DNA from: Bdellovibrionales bacterium
Lineage (GTDB): Bacteria; Bdellovibrionota; Bacteriovoracia; Bacteriovoracales; Bacteriovoracaceae
DNA length: 64,000 nucleotides
Direction of reading: 5' to 3'
Assembly (NCBI GenBank): GCA_018646675.1
Contig: JABGUH010000005.1
Location: 62,001-126,000, forward strand
A program made the position numbers and the translations under genes. Each line of letters begins with the position of its first letter. Position 1 is the stretch's first letter. The notes beneath the pieces are model-generated. The model saw only the letters and a program-made list of their open reading frames with translations. It had not been told where the DNA came from and searched no databases. Of the stretch, positions 16,916-25,553 are shown piece after piece.

Positions 16916-17405
16916 GTTGATCTCCCACCACCAGTTTTTTTCCAATGGTAGAATCAGCTCTAAGCTCTAGAGCGTAGCGAGAGGTTATCTTTCCGGTTGT
17001 CGGTATCTCACCTTTTCGGCCTGGATGATGCTTTAATCCTAGTACTAGCTCAACAATTTTCAGGTTTTTATCTAAAAATAGGATATCTAGATCAAAGTAG
17101 GTATCGGGCATCCAGAAGCGTCTAATGGCGACGCTTTGATAATTAAAGAAGAGTGCTTGATGGGAGGCAAATTGACTACTTTTTACGCCGCTTAGTCCCT
17201 TGGTTAGCTGGGAAGGAGTGGAAGCTACATAGGTGTCGAGCTTCTTACCACTAGGTAGCTGAATTACACCTTGAGGTAGCTTTTGTAGCTGCGTGATGGC
17301 AAGTCCGGGGGGCTGACCATATGTGGGGGAGATTGGAAATAGAAAGAGTGCGAGCACCAAATATTTAATGAGCTTTAAGGTAAGTTGCGCTATAACTGAT
17401 CCCAT
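16857..17405 (-). CDS. Exported DUF192 family protein
   Basis: A 182-residue protein with a signal peptide (cleavage after SPTYG), followed by the DUF192 (PF02643) fold: TYVASTPSQLTKGLSGV, HQALFFNY, RRFWMPDTYFDLDILFLDKN, then a tail ending VGDQLKWILPP. The MPDT segment and 'FxMxxTxxxLDIxFxD' pattern are the family signature. Members are small envelope proteins of unknown activity. Its 3' end overlaps 59 bases of the convergent division gene, which is a long overlap. Confidence 0.85.
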   Translation of the reverse strand: MGSVIAQLTLKLIKYLVLALFLFPISPTYGQPPGLAITQLQKLPQGVIQLPSGKKLDTYVASTPSQLTKGLSGVKSSQFASHQALFFNYQSVAIRRFWMPDTYFDLDILFLDKNLKIVELVLGLKHHPGRKGEIPTTGKITSRYALELRADSTIGKKLVVGDQLKWILPPSGGKELKTRSLE

Positions 17406-17444
17406 CTGGACTCTAATTATGGCCGATGTGCTTAGGAGATGACA

Positions 17445-19241
17445 ATGACGATCTTAATAGATGGGATGATGCGGACTCATCACTGTGCTCAGTTAAGTGC
17501 TGAGAATATTGGACAGGAAGTAGTACTGTGTGGGTGGGTTAACAAGTATCGGAATCTTGGAGGGCTACATTTTATTGACCTACGAGATAAATATGGAATT
17601 ACTCAGTTAGGTTTTGAGCAGTATCAGGGGGATATTTCGGAGTTAAAAGGGGTCTCTTTAGAGTCGGTAGTACTGGCCCAGGGGGTAGTAACGGCCCGCC
17701 CTGCAGAAGCTTTGAATAAGAAGATGGCCACCGGAGAGATTGAGGTGGCAGTCAAAGAGTTTAAGCTGCTCTCTTATTGTGATCAAGATACACTCCCTTT
17801 TCTTCCCTTTGGTGCTACCAAGGCAACAGAGGACCTTCGCTTGAAATACCGCTATTTAGATCTTCGTACTAAAGAGTTACAACAGATGCTCACCTTGCGT
17901 AGTGGTGCAACTCAGGCAATCCGCCACAGTCTAATTGAACAGGGATTTGTAGAGGTGGAGACCCCCATTCTATATAAATCTACTCCTGAAGGGGCCCGAG
18001 ACTATCTAGTGCCCAGCAGGGTTCATCCCGGTAAGGTATATGCCCTTCCCCAGTCACCACAAACACTAAAGCAGCTGTTAATGATTGGCGGGACGGATAA
18101 ATATTTTCAGATCACTCGCTGTTTTCGTGATGAGGATTTAAGGGCCGATCGGCAGCCAGAGTTTACGCAGGTAGATCTAGAGGCTTCATTTGTTACTGCT
18201 GACTATATTAAGGGGTTGGTGGAGCAGGTAATTAAGCCACTATTTAAGATGGGAGATGATTTTAAACTACCAGTAATGAGCTATCAAACAGTGATGGATC
18301 TTTATGGGAGTGATAAGCCAGACCTGCGTTTTGGCCTCCAACATTTAAATGTAACGTCTTCCTTTAGTCAAAGCGGGTTCTCAACTTTTGCCTCAATTGC
18401 TGATGGCGGCAGTGGGATGATTAAAGCGATGTTTGTTCCTAGTTCGGTTAAAAGTTTTTCTCGCAAAGAGATCGACTCTTTTGTCTCCGTGGTAAAACCT
18501 TATGGTGGCAAAGGTGTTGCATGGTTTAAAGTCGATGGCAGCGGTGTTCGCAGCGGTGGAATCTCAAAGTTTATTACTGATCAGCTATATCAACAGTTAA
18601 GCCAAATGGAGTCACCGGAAAGCTTGGCACAAGAGGGGTGTTGGCTCTTTATTGCCGACGGTCAGAGTAGTATCGTTGATAGCGCCTCGGATGCTCTACG
18701 CCGTCATTTGGGATCACTTTGTAATCTAATTGGAGAGGGATATTCATTTTTATGGGTTAATAATTTTCCATTATTGGAGCGGGGTGAGGATGAAAATCGT
18801 ATGGTGGCACTTCACCACCCATTCACTATGCCTAAGGAAGAGGATTTAGATCTTTTTATGAATGGAAGCCCCGATGAGGTTTTAAGTTGTCGAGCGGAAG
18901 CTTATGACCTTGTCTGTAATGGGCATGAGATTGGCGGAGGATCAATTAGGATTCATCAGCAAAAAGTTCAAGCGCGGATGTTCGAGATGCTGGGAATGAG
19001 CATTGAAGAGGCGCAGGAGCAGTTTGGCTTCTTCTTGGAAGCCTTAAACTATGGAACTCCTCCCCATGGTGGCTTAGCCTTTGGTTTGGATCGGATCATT
19101 ATGCTCTTGGCGGGGATTGATAATATTCGAGATGTAATCGCTTTTCCCAAGACGACAAGTGCAACTGATCTGATGGCCGGAGCACCTTCTACTCCCCAAC
19201 AACATACTATTGATGAGTTAGCTATAAAGTTTACCAAGTAG
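17445..19241 (+). CDS. aspS: Aspartyl-tRNA synthetase, bacterial type
   Basis: Charges tRNA-Asp (and possibly tRNA-Asn if the organism uses the GatCAB route, which cannot be judged here). The 598-residue class II enzyme has an N-terminal OB fold (VVLCGWVNKYRNLGGLHFIDLRD), motif 2 (FRDEDLRADRQPEFTQVDLEAS), the bacterial GAD insertion (about residues 290-410) and motif 3 (GGLAFGLDRIIMLLAG). Two ATGs lie close together; AGGAG (17434-17438) touches ATG 17439 and sits at normal distance from ATG 17445, so 17445 is preferred. It is divergent from the DUF192 gene. Confidence 0.96.
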   Translation: MTILIDGMMRTHHCAQLSAENIGQEVVLCGWVNKYRNLGGLHFIDLRDKYGITQLGFEQYQGDISELKGVSLESVVLAQGVVTARPAEALNKKMATGEIEVAVKEFKLLSYCDQDTLPFLPFGATKATEDLRLKYRYLDLRTKELQQMLTLRSGATQAIRHSLIEQGFVEVETPILYKSTPEGARDYLVPSRVHPGKVYALPQSPQTLKQLLMIGGTDKYFQITRCFRDEDLRADRQPEFTQVDLEASFVTADYIKGLVEQVIKPLFKMGDDFKLPVMSYQTVMDLYGSDKPDLRFGLQHLNVTSSFSQSGFSTFASIADGGSGMIKAMFVPSSVKSFSRKEIDSFVSVVKPYGGKGVAWFKVDGSGVRSGGISKFITDQLYQQLSQMESPESLAQEGCWLFIADGQSSIVDSASDALRRHLGSLCNLIGEGYSFLWVNNFPLLERGEDENRMVALHHPFTMPKEEDLDLFMNGSPDEVLSCRAEAYDLVCNGHEIGGGSIRIHQQKVQARMFEMLGMSIEEAQEQFGFFLEALNYGTPPHGGLAFGLDRIIMLLAGIDNIRDVIAFPKTTSATDLMAGAPSTPQQHTIDELAIKFTK

Positions 19242-19307
19242 TTTGGTTCAGGCTATTTTAAAAGTAGTGCGGACAATATTAATCGAAGTATTGCGATGGC
19301 AAGCTAA

Positions 19308-19982
19308 TTAAAAAAGCAGTGGAATTACCCACTTAATAATAGTTATTGCAGTGTCTACCTGTTTTGCTTGTTGGTATGCTTCAACATATAGAGGTTGCTC
19401 GATCTCTTGTGGTGTTACTAATGCTGGACCATCAAGTTCAAGTTGTGACTTACTATCAGTTGAGAAAAACTGCTCACTATCATATGTGAGGTATTGAATG
19501 TGGTAGTAGTCCCCATGATGTTGGGTGAATGTTGCAATCGTCAGCGGATTAACTGCGTTGATCACAGTACAACTGATAGTCTTTATTGCTGGTGAGTTTA
19601 CACTCAAGTGGGTTACCACTTCTGGACCATCCCCTTGATGGGAGTTACTGGCAGAGTAGTCCTCAACGGCAGTTATCTTAGTAATAGTGAAGACACTTCC
19701 CTTGGGAATGACTCGTACCTCGGTCTCACTTTCAGTAAGCTTTAATTGACAAAACGAGTGTCCGCTTGACTCAACACTTTTTAACGTATCACGATAGCCA
19801 TTTTGAAAGTATATAGTGTGTTGATTTGGCCAAATGAGAATGTCTGAGCGCACCTCAATATATCCCTGTTTAATATCTTCAAGTAGGTAATCACTTTTCG
19901 CGCCAGAGGCGACAGCGTTGCTCAATAGTGTAAAAGACACTATGTAACACATTAAAATTACGGCAAAAATAGTTTTTAACAT
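19308..19982 (-). CDS. Hypothetical exported protein
   Basis: A 224-residue product with a signal peptide (cleavage after LSNAVASG) and mostly beta-rich sequence with a hydrophobic C-terminus (TAITIIKWVIPLLF) that could be a membrane anchor. No family is recognised. There is no good Shine-Dalgarno sequence before ATG 19982, so expression may be weak or the start may differ. It belongs to a run of poorly conserved envelope genes (19.3-23.2 kb). Confidence 0.6.
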   Translation of the reverse strand: MLKTIFAVILMCYIVSFTLLSNAVASGAKSDYLLEDIKQGYIEVRSDILIWPNQHTIYFQNGYRDTLKSVESSGHSFCQLKLTESETEVRVIPKGSVFTITKITAVEDYSASNSHQGDGPEVVTHLSVNSPAIKTISCTVINAVNPLTIATFTQHHGDYYHIQYLTYDSEQFFSTDSKSQLELDGPALVTPQEIEQPLYVEAYQQAKQVDTAITIIKWVIPLLF

Positions 19983-20138
19983 GGAAAGATAGTACCAAAA
20001 ATCCGCAAATTACGCAATGCGTCATGTAGTTATTACTCTTTCTTTATAACTATATTGACCACTTGCTGGGTAGATAAAATAGTGGGTTACAGTTTGAGCA
20101 CTGAAATCAGTCAAGGAGATGGTCAAACCAACTCCTAG

Positions 20139-20768
20139 CTACTGCCTTCTCCCTTTGCTGCCCTTTCGCTCACTTTTGAACTCAATTTTAACATCACCAT
20201 CTTGATAAGAGCGCTCAATATCTTTGCCTGGAGTACGGGAGAGATCATGAATATTTCGGTCTATCAAAAAAACAATATCCTGTAACCGTTTTGAATAGGA
20301 AGAGCCTGTCCCCATATCAGCGCAAGCTCGCTGTATATTGGTTAACACAAAGAACTCTCGAATCTCCTTAGTGTGACGGAAAGGACGAGAGCCATCACCT
20401 AGATCAGTTGAGGTCAAGTAGAGTAGCACTCCACTTGCCATCCCCGCCAAGGAGTAGAAAACACTTTTAATTGCCGGTACTACTCGACCAAACCCTTTGG
20501 CCCGTTTGTACTTAGCATAGTTGACTGTCCCCTTAATCGCTCCAGTAGCAGTTCCTGCTCCCATGATAATCTGTAACTCTTCATAGTGATTGTCTAGTAC
20601 GATATCAAAGTCACCCTGTCCCAACTCGATAATCTTCTTTTTAACCCTCTTGTAGGCTTGACAGGCTTGATCGTTTTGTTCCCCCACTGAGGCGGAAAAA
20701 AGTGATAGTGGTGTGCTCACCATTATCAGATAAACCGACAAAAGGACTATTTTGTTTAACCATTTCAT
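20139..20768 (-). CDS. Hypothetical exported/membrane protein
   Basis: A 209-residue product with an N-terminal signal or anchor (IVLLSVYLIMVSTPLSLFSASVG), a central hydrophobic stretch (VFYSLAGMASGVLLYLTS, about residues 105-122) and a strongly basic C-terminus (EFKSERKGSKGRRQ). Glycine-rich sequence (ELGQGDFDIVLDNHYEELQIIMGAGTATGAIKG) precedes the membrane stretch. Not assignable to a family. As with its neighbour, no clear ribosome site precedes the ATG. Confidence 0.6.
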   Translation of the reverse strand: MKWLNKIVLLSVYLIMVSTPLSLFSASVGEQNDQACQAYKRVKKKIIELGQGDFDIVLDNHYEELQIIMGAGTATGAIKGTVNYAKYKRAKGFGRVVPAIKSVFYSLAGMASGVLLYLTSTDLGDGSRPFRHTKEIREFFVLTNIQRACADMGTGSSYSKRLQDIVFLIDRNIHDLSRTPGKDIERSYQDGDVKIEFKSERKGSKGRRQ

Positions 20769-21351
20769 AGTTAAGATAATACCTGAATATTAGGGAAGAC
20801 TAAAGGTGGAAGAAGTTCTTTCCCCCCAGCTAGAATAACTATCCCCTTCAACATATTAAAAATCCTTAAAAATGACAGGTAGGGTGTGTTTAAAGAGTAT
20901 CAAAAACTTCAATTATATTAGAGATAACTCAATCAAAAAGACTCTGGGGTTACTAGCACCAGAACTCCAAATAAAAAAATCAACTATTACTATTAACTAC
21001 AAAACAGCCAATGTCATCTGATGAGGGTAACATGTGTAATATACTGCTTTTTATCCCTCTTACTATCTTTTCTCTTAATTCCTATGCCTTGAGTGCCAAC
21101 CCATTTTTGAATATCGAAACATAGCACTAGCTGGTGTTGTGTTTTTTACCCTAGAGTCTACTCGCTACCAGCAGGTAAAGAAGATCGAGTCCTACAGCAG
21201 TAGGGCACAGTGTTTACAGTATGTTGTTGTTAGTTGAATAAGTGATTAATTCGTCCTATCCTTCCATTTAGCATTATATATATTGTATCCAAGGATTAGG
21301 ATTATGGATAATAGATATATATGTTACTTGTAGTTGGGGAGGGGGATAGCA
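20769..21351. other. 583-bp intergenic region holding only a broken small gene
   Basis: The first 260 bases are AT-rich without an open frame of note, tRNA or strong hairpin. The middle contains the frameshifted small gene at 21032-21237. The rest is the leader of the acyltransferase gene, with AT-rich runs (TATATATTG, ATAGATATATATG) and a GGAGGGGG ribosome site. Confidence 0.6.
21032..21237 (+). pseudogene. Small exported or membrane protein gene broken at a T5 run
   Basis: ATG 21032 follows GAGGG at normal spacing and encodes a signal-peptide-like start (CNILLFIPLTIFSLNSYALSA), but the frame stops at 21124. In the frame one base over, the sequence continues as FEYRNIALAGVVFFTLESTR then YQQVKKIESYSSRAQCLQYVVVS and stops at 21237. 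The two frames meet at a run of five Ts (21104-21108); one extra T would give a continuous 68-residue protein with a signal peptide, a membrane helix and a short charged tail. This may be a decayed gene, a slippage switch, or a base-calling error. Confidence 0.5.
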
Positions 21352-21939
21352 GTGAGAATAACAATTTTTAATACCCCGGTGGTAACGGTAATAATGCGTT
21401 GGGTTTTAATCTTTATTGTGCGCGCTTTTGGGTGGCATCAACCACCACCTCTACCCAATTTGAAAAAGTGTGTCTTGGTGGTTGCCCCTCATACCAGCAA
21501 TTGGGACTTTCCGATTGGTATCACCTACGCCCTTTGGTACGGTATACGGGTAAATTGGATGGGAAAAGATAGTCTCTTTGTCCCTTTATTATCACCAATT
21601 TTTAGATGGATGGGAGGAATTCCGGTCGATCGATCTAAAAGCACAAATATGGTTAGTGATGTGGCAAGACTTTTTGAGCAAGAGGAGTCTCTATGGTTGG
21701 CGATCGCCCCCGAAGGAACTCGTCGCAAGGTAGAGCGTTGGAAAACAGGTTTTTACCATATTGCAATCAAAGCAAATGTTCCGATCGTTCTAGCTTATAT
21801 TGATTATTCTCGTAAAGTTACGGCGATTGATCGGGTAATCTATCCAACTGGGGATGTTGAAAAGGAGCTATCTGCCATTCAAGCTTTTTATGCTGATATC
21901 ACGGGAAAAAATCCTGATCAGTGGGGGCAAGGTAGTTAG
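21352..21939 (+). CDS. Lysophospholipid acyltransferase, PlsC-like
   Basis: Transfers an acyl chain to a lysophospholipid or related acceptor at the inner membrane. The 195-residue product carries the acyltransferase motif I HTSNWD (HX4D), the glycine-lined GGIPVDRS region, and PEGTR (motif III), preceded by a membrane-associating N-terminus (VVTVIMRWVLIFIVRAFGW). It is shorter than E. coli PlsC (about 245) and resembles the short stand-alone PlsC-like proteins. Start is GTG 21352, with GGAGGGGGAT 6-15 bases upstream; a TTG at 21334 lies inside that ribosome site and is rejected. Confidence 0.85.
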   Translation: MRITIFNTPVVTVIMRWVLIFIVRAFGWHQPPPLPNLKKCVLVVAPHTSNWDFPIGITYALWYGIRVNWMGKDSLFVPLLSPIFRWMGGIPVDRSKSTNMVSDVARLFEQEESLWLAIAPEGTRRKVERWKTGFYHIAIKANVPIVLAYIDYSRKVTAIDRVIYPTGDVEKELSAIQAFYADITGKNPDQWGQGS

Positions 21940-22089
21940 CTCTTTTCTTTGTGGGATGAATTTTGTCCGTTAAATTTATGGCACTAACTTCCATATGTAT
22001 TCACTGTGTTAGTTGTTCTTAAGAAATAATTTATGTTGTCGATAGTATGAAAATATAGAGATAACACTTTTGAATTGCTGAGGGTAAGC

Positions 22090-22749
22090 ATGAAAAAATC
22101 TATTTTAATATTGCTGCTGCTGATGATTACAACTCTATCTGTTCGAGCAGATCAGTTTAACTTGGAGCCTTCGCTTGGCTTGGTCGCTGGAGATTTTGAG
22201 CAGCAGTTTACTAATATGAGTGGAACGAGAAATGGAACGACATATAGTGGCAATACTTTAGTGCTAGGCGACGTCACTGGAATTGATTTTGGATTGAAGG
22301 GATATTTAAATGAACTTGATATCGACTATATGAAGTTTGTATTTATAGGATTTGACTTCGCTGTTAGCTCGTTATCTTTTGTTCCTCTTGATTTTTTTGG
22401 CCCCAGTAGCGAATATGATGCTGGTAGGGCGTCAATAGGGGGATTGATAGGTTTAGATTGGGGATCGAAATGGATTCCGCGGGTTTGGGTTGTGTATATT
22501 CCTATGGACTCGCTGGTAATTACTGATAGTGGTGGCAATGAAAATAATTATCTTGGAAGTGGATATAAAATAGGAATTAGTTTTGGAAGCAAATTGAAGG
22601 TCAACTTTGAATATACTTCACGCAGCTATTCAGAACGTGATAAATCCTCACTACCAAAAACTTATACTACGGATGGAGTGACACTAACGGAAGAGAAGTT
22701 AGAGTCCAGTGGGTTGATTTTATCCCTTAGTTACCCTTTAAATATATAA
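22090..22749 (+). CDS. Hypothetical exported beta-rich protein
   Basis: A 219-residue product with a signal peptide (SILILLLLMITTLSVRA) followed by alternating strands with glycine turns (SLGLVAGDFEQQFTNMSG, GIDFGLKGYLN, IGGLIGLDWGSKWIPRVWVVYIP, YKIGISFGSKLKVNFEYTS, LILSLSYPLNI). The pattern suggests an outer-membrane barrel of about eight to ten strands. ATG 22090 has GAGGGTAA upstream; a TTG at 22075 is less likely. It sits 12 bp before a lipoprotein gene and is probably co-expressed with it. Confidence 0.65.
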   Translation: MKKSILILLLLMITTLSVRADQFNLEPSLGLVAGDFEQQFTNMSGTRNGTTYSGNTLVLGDVTGIDFGLKGYLNELDIDYMKFVFIGFDFAVSSLSFVPLDFFGPSSEYDAGRASIGGLIGLDWGSKWIPRVWVVYIPMDSLVITDSGGNENNYLGSGYKIGISFGSKLKVNFEYTSRSYSERDKSSLPKTYTTDGVTLTEEKLESSGLILSLSYPLNI

Positions 22750-22761
22750 TCGGAGATAGAG

Positions 22762-23229
22762 ATGAAAAATATATTTTCAATTACAATTATTGCAATTTTA
22801 TTTTCAAGTTGTGCATCCATGCCTTCGCAACAGGAGATGTCAAAAGAGATTGCGGGATATCAGTTACCCAAGACTCCTGATGATAATCAGGCGATGGTTT
22901 ATGTTGTTCGACCATCAGGAATTGGAAGCTTGGTTAGGTTTAATGTTTTTCTTGATGATCGTAAAGATGATTCCGAGATGGGTTGGACTCGTGGAGGGCA
23001 GCATATTTACTTCTATGTTCAACCAGGAACACATACTATAAGTTCGAAGGCAGAAAATTGGGATGAAATCAAAGTTACAGCTAAAAGTGGGTCAGTTGTC
23101 TATATTAGGCAAGATCCCTCAATGGGGTTTATTATGGCAAGGAATAGCTTAGTCAAGATCGATGAGATTGAAGGGAAGTACCATGTTATGAAAACATCTC
23201 AAGGAGAAGTAATTAAAACAGAGAAATAG
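22762..23229 (+). CDS. Lipoprotein of the DUF2846 type
   Basis: A 155-residue lipoprotein: signal peptide with lipobox ILFSSC (cysteine near residue 17). The body has AMVYVVRPSGIGSLVRFNVFLDD, a GGQHIYFYVQPGTHTISSKAEN segment and VVYIRQDPSMGFIMARNSLVKIDE, which is the DUF2846-like beta-sandwich often found in Gram-negative lipoproteins. Function is unknown. GGAGATAG precedes ATG 22762. Likely paired with the barrel-like gene upstream. Confidence 0.75.
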   Translation: MKNIFSITIIAILFSSCASMPSQQEMSKEIAGYQLPKTPDDNQAMVYVVRPSGIGSLVRFNVFLDDRKDDSEMGWTRGGQHIYFYVQPGTHTISSKAENWDEIKVTAKSGSVVYIRQDPSMGFIMARNSLVKIDEIEGKYHVMKTSQGEVIKTEK

Positions 23230-23295
23230 TAGAACAATGCAATCCAAATTGCTGGAATCAAATAGTATAAATATATTTAAGTAGGAAAATTATTT

Positions 23296-24531
23296 TTAAT
23301 CTGAACTACTCTCATAATGGGCCACTACTGCGGCCCCAATGGAGTCAGACCACACATTCGTTGCAGTTCGCGCCATATCGACCACACGGTCGACGGCCCA
23401 GATCATTCCGGTAGCTTCCAGCGGCAACCCGACTGCCTCTAAAATGATAACCATCATCACCAATCCGGCATGAGGAATACCAGCAGCACCGATTGAGACC
23501 AAAAGAGCGGTAAGTAATACTGTCGCTTGTTGCAGTAGACCCAAATCTACTCCTAGGGCCTGGGCGATAAAGAGAACTGCTACTCCTTCATACAGTGCAG
23601 TGCCATCCATATTGACAGTTGCGCCCAATGGTAGCACCAGATGGGTTATTCGTGAGGGAATAGCTCCTCTCTTTTCAGCACATTCCATGGTGAGAGGAAG
23701 GGTGGCGGCACTTGAAGCGGATGAAAAAGCGGTTAATAGGGCCGGTGCCATTGCCGTTAGATAATTGAGGGGATTTTTTCCGGCAAAAAATTTAGCAATT
23801 AGTGGCAGGATGATGAAAAAGTGAACCGCTAGCGCCAGTGTGACTGTTACTAGATACTTAAAAAGTGGTACGAAAACGGCAAAACCGGTAGTTGCAATTA
23901 GGTTGGCGATCAGACAGAAAACTCCATAGGGGGCCAGTGCAATGATTGAGTGGACGATCTTCATCATCACCTTATAGAACGAATTAAAAAAGCGAACAAC
24001 AGGTTCACGCTCTGATTTTTGTAGAGTTGTTGTGAACACCGCAAAGAGGATTGAGAAAAATATGATCCCAATCATATCAAACTGTGCAAGAGCAGCTACG
24101 GGATTAGTTGGGATCATTCGTAGCAAAATATCCCACAGACTGCCAGGGGTCTGAATATCTGTTAACGCTGGAACGGTTAAACCCAGCTTGGCCCCTTTTC
24201 CTGGCTGAATCAGATTAACCATCAGTAGGCCAATGCCAATCGCCAAAGTACTTGTAGTGATATAATAGAAGGCAGTTCGTAGACCTATCTTCCCTAGGTC
24301 GCGGTTCGATGCGACACTTGTAACTCCAACAAATAGTGAAGATGCCACTAGTGGAACAACAACCATTTTAAGCAGACGTAGGAAGATGCTTGCACCAAAT
24401 TTGAGGATCGCCGCGATCTGTTGAGACCAATCGGCCATCACTTCCAGTTGCAGTATAGCACCGATGATCACTCCAAGCACAAGAGCAAGTACAATCTTCC
24501 AATGTAGCGCAATTTTATCTTTATTTACCAT
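23296..24531 (-). CDS. Dicarboxylate/amino acid:cation symporter
   Basis: Inner-membrane carrier of the DAACS family (GltP/DctA-like), 411 residues, importing glutamate, aspartate or C4-dicarboxylates with Na+ or H+. The family marks are visible: a serine-rich re-entrant loop (TAFSSASSAATLPLTMEC), the cation-binding segment GATVNMDGTALYEG and the C-terminal DRVVDMARTATNVWSD. About eight hydrophobic segments are seen. Which substrate it takes cannot be read from sequence. It stands alone on the minus strand, downstream of the SDR gene. Confidence 0.92.
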   Translation of the reverse strand: MVNKDKIALHWKIVLALVLGVIIGAILQLEVMADWSQQIAAILKFGASIFLRLLKMVVVPLVASSLFVGVTSVASNRDLGKIGLRTAFYYITTSTLAIGIGLLMVNLIQPGKGAKLGLTVPALTDIQTPGSLWDILLRMIPTNPVAALAQFDMIGIIFFSILFAVFTTTLQKSEREPVVRFFNSFYKVMMKIVHSIIALAPYGVFCLIANLIATTGFAVFVPLFKYLVTVTLALAVHFFIILPLIAKFFAGKNPLNYLTAMAPALLTAFSSASSAATLPLTMECAEKRGAIPSRITHLVLPLGATVNMDGTALYEGVAVLFIAQALGVDLGLLQQATVLLTALLVSIGAAGIPHAGLVMMVIILEAVGLPLEATGMIWAVDRVVDMARTATNVWSDSIGAAVVAHYESSSD

Positions 24532-24631
24532 TTTTTTTTACCTATACATTTAAGTTTAAAACTAGGTTTTCATAGTTGGATGGAACTGGCAAATAGTTAA
24601 TCAAAATGTTATGAACGGCTGTGAGTAGGCT

Positions 24632-25432
24632 CTATTTTGTTCTTCCCTTGAAATCGTCCATGGAAGAGTTGATGCCAAAAAATGTTAGTATTAGATCAAA
24701 AATTTTTGGTGGCAAAATTTTAATTATCAGGGATGCGTAGATAAACCATGGCAAGATCACTCTATTTTCTTTGTTGGCAATTGCTTGATCAAGACGACTG
24801 ATCACCCTCTTGGGATCTAATATTGGAAGTAGTGAGGGAAAACGTGTTTTTACACCATCAAACATGCCGGTGTTTATATAGTATGGACAAAAGGCGGTAG
24901 TAACTACCTTCGAATTAAGTTTTGATAGTTCTAATCTTAACGACTCATCGAAACTTGAAATAGCAGCCTTACTGGCAGCGTAATCACTGAGCTTCGCAAC
25001 ACCAACAAAACTTGCTGCGGAACAGATGTTCACAATGTGGCCCTGATCTCTTTTAATCATACCGGTGATGACCGCTTTAGTCAGAATCATTGGGACGATT
25101 GAATTGACCATATATGTATTGATAATATTCTCATTTGAAAGCTCAGTGAATGGTCGTCCCGAAACAATTCCTGCATTATTGATCAGAATGTCAATCTCCA
25201 GCTCTTTGATCTGCTGAGTGAAATTCTCAACGGAAGAGAGATTTGTAAAGTCACAAGTGAACAGTGAGATCTTGGCATGAGGTAACTCATCTTTTAATTT
25301 TGCTAATCCCGCTTCATCTCGATCAACTAGGAAGAGATGACAATTATGCTGGGTTAATTGCTGGCTGAACAGACGTCCTAAGCCACTTGCCGCACCGGTT
25401 AATAATATACTCTTTTTATCATAATAGCTCAT
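24632..25432 (-). CDS. Short-chain dehydrogenase/reductase
   Basis: Classical SDR of 266 residues: NAD(P)-binding TGAASGLGR (residues 12-20), NNAG near residue 85, the catalytic Ser in NICSAAS and YAASK with active-site Tyr and Lys (about 152-156). A hydrophobic C-terminal segment (VILPWFIYASLIIKILPPKIFDLILTFFG) suggests membrane association, as in SDRs acting on fatty alcohols, aldehydes, ketones or sterol-like lipids. Divergent from the aldehyde dehydrogenase gene, 121 bp apart. Substrate is unknown. Confidence 0.85.
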   Translation of the reverse strand: MSYYDKKSILLTGAASGLGRLFSQQLTQHNCHLFLVDRDEAGLAKLKDELPHAKISLFTCDFTNLSSVENFTQQIKELEIDILINNAGIVSGRPFTELSNENIINTYMVNSIVPMILTKAVITGMIKRDQGHIVNICSAASFVGVAKLSDYAASKAAISSFDESLRLELSKLNSKVVTTAFCPYYINTGMFDGVKTRFPSLLPILDPKRVISRLDQAIANKENRVILPWFIYASLIIKILPPKIFDLILTFFGINSSMDDFKGRTK

Positions 25433-25553
25433 ACTGAAAGACCTTGAGAAATGTTGATAAATAACGATATGATATAGTAGAGATTATTTTAGCAGATTAT
25501 TTCAGACCGTAAAATGGTAATTACTATTTTTTGCATGCTAAGGAGAGAGCTTG

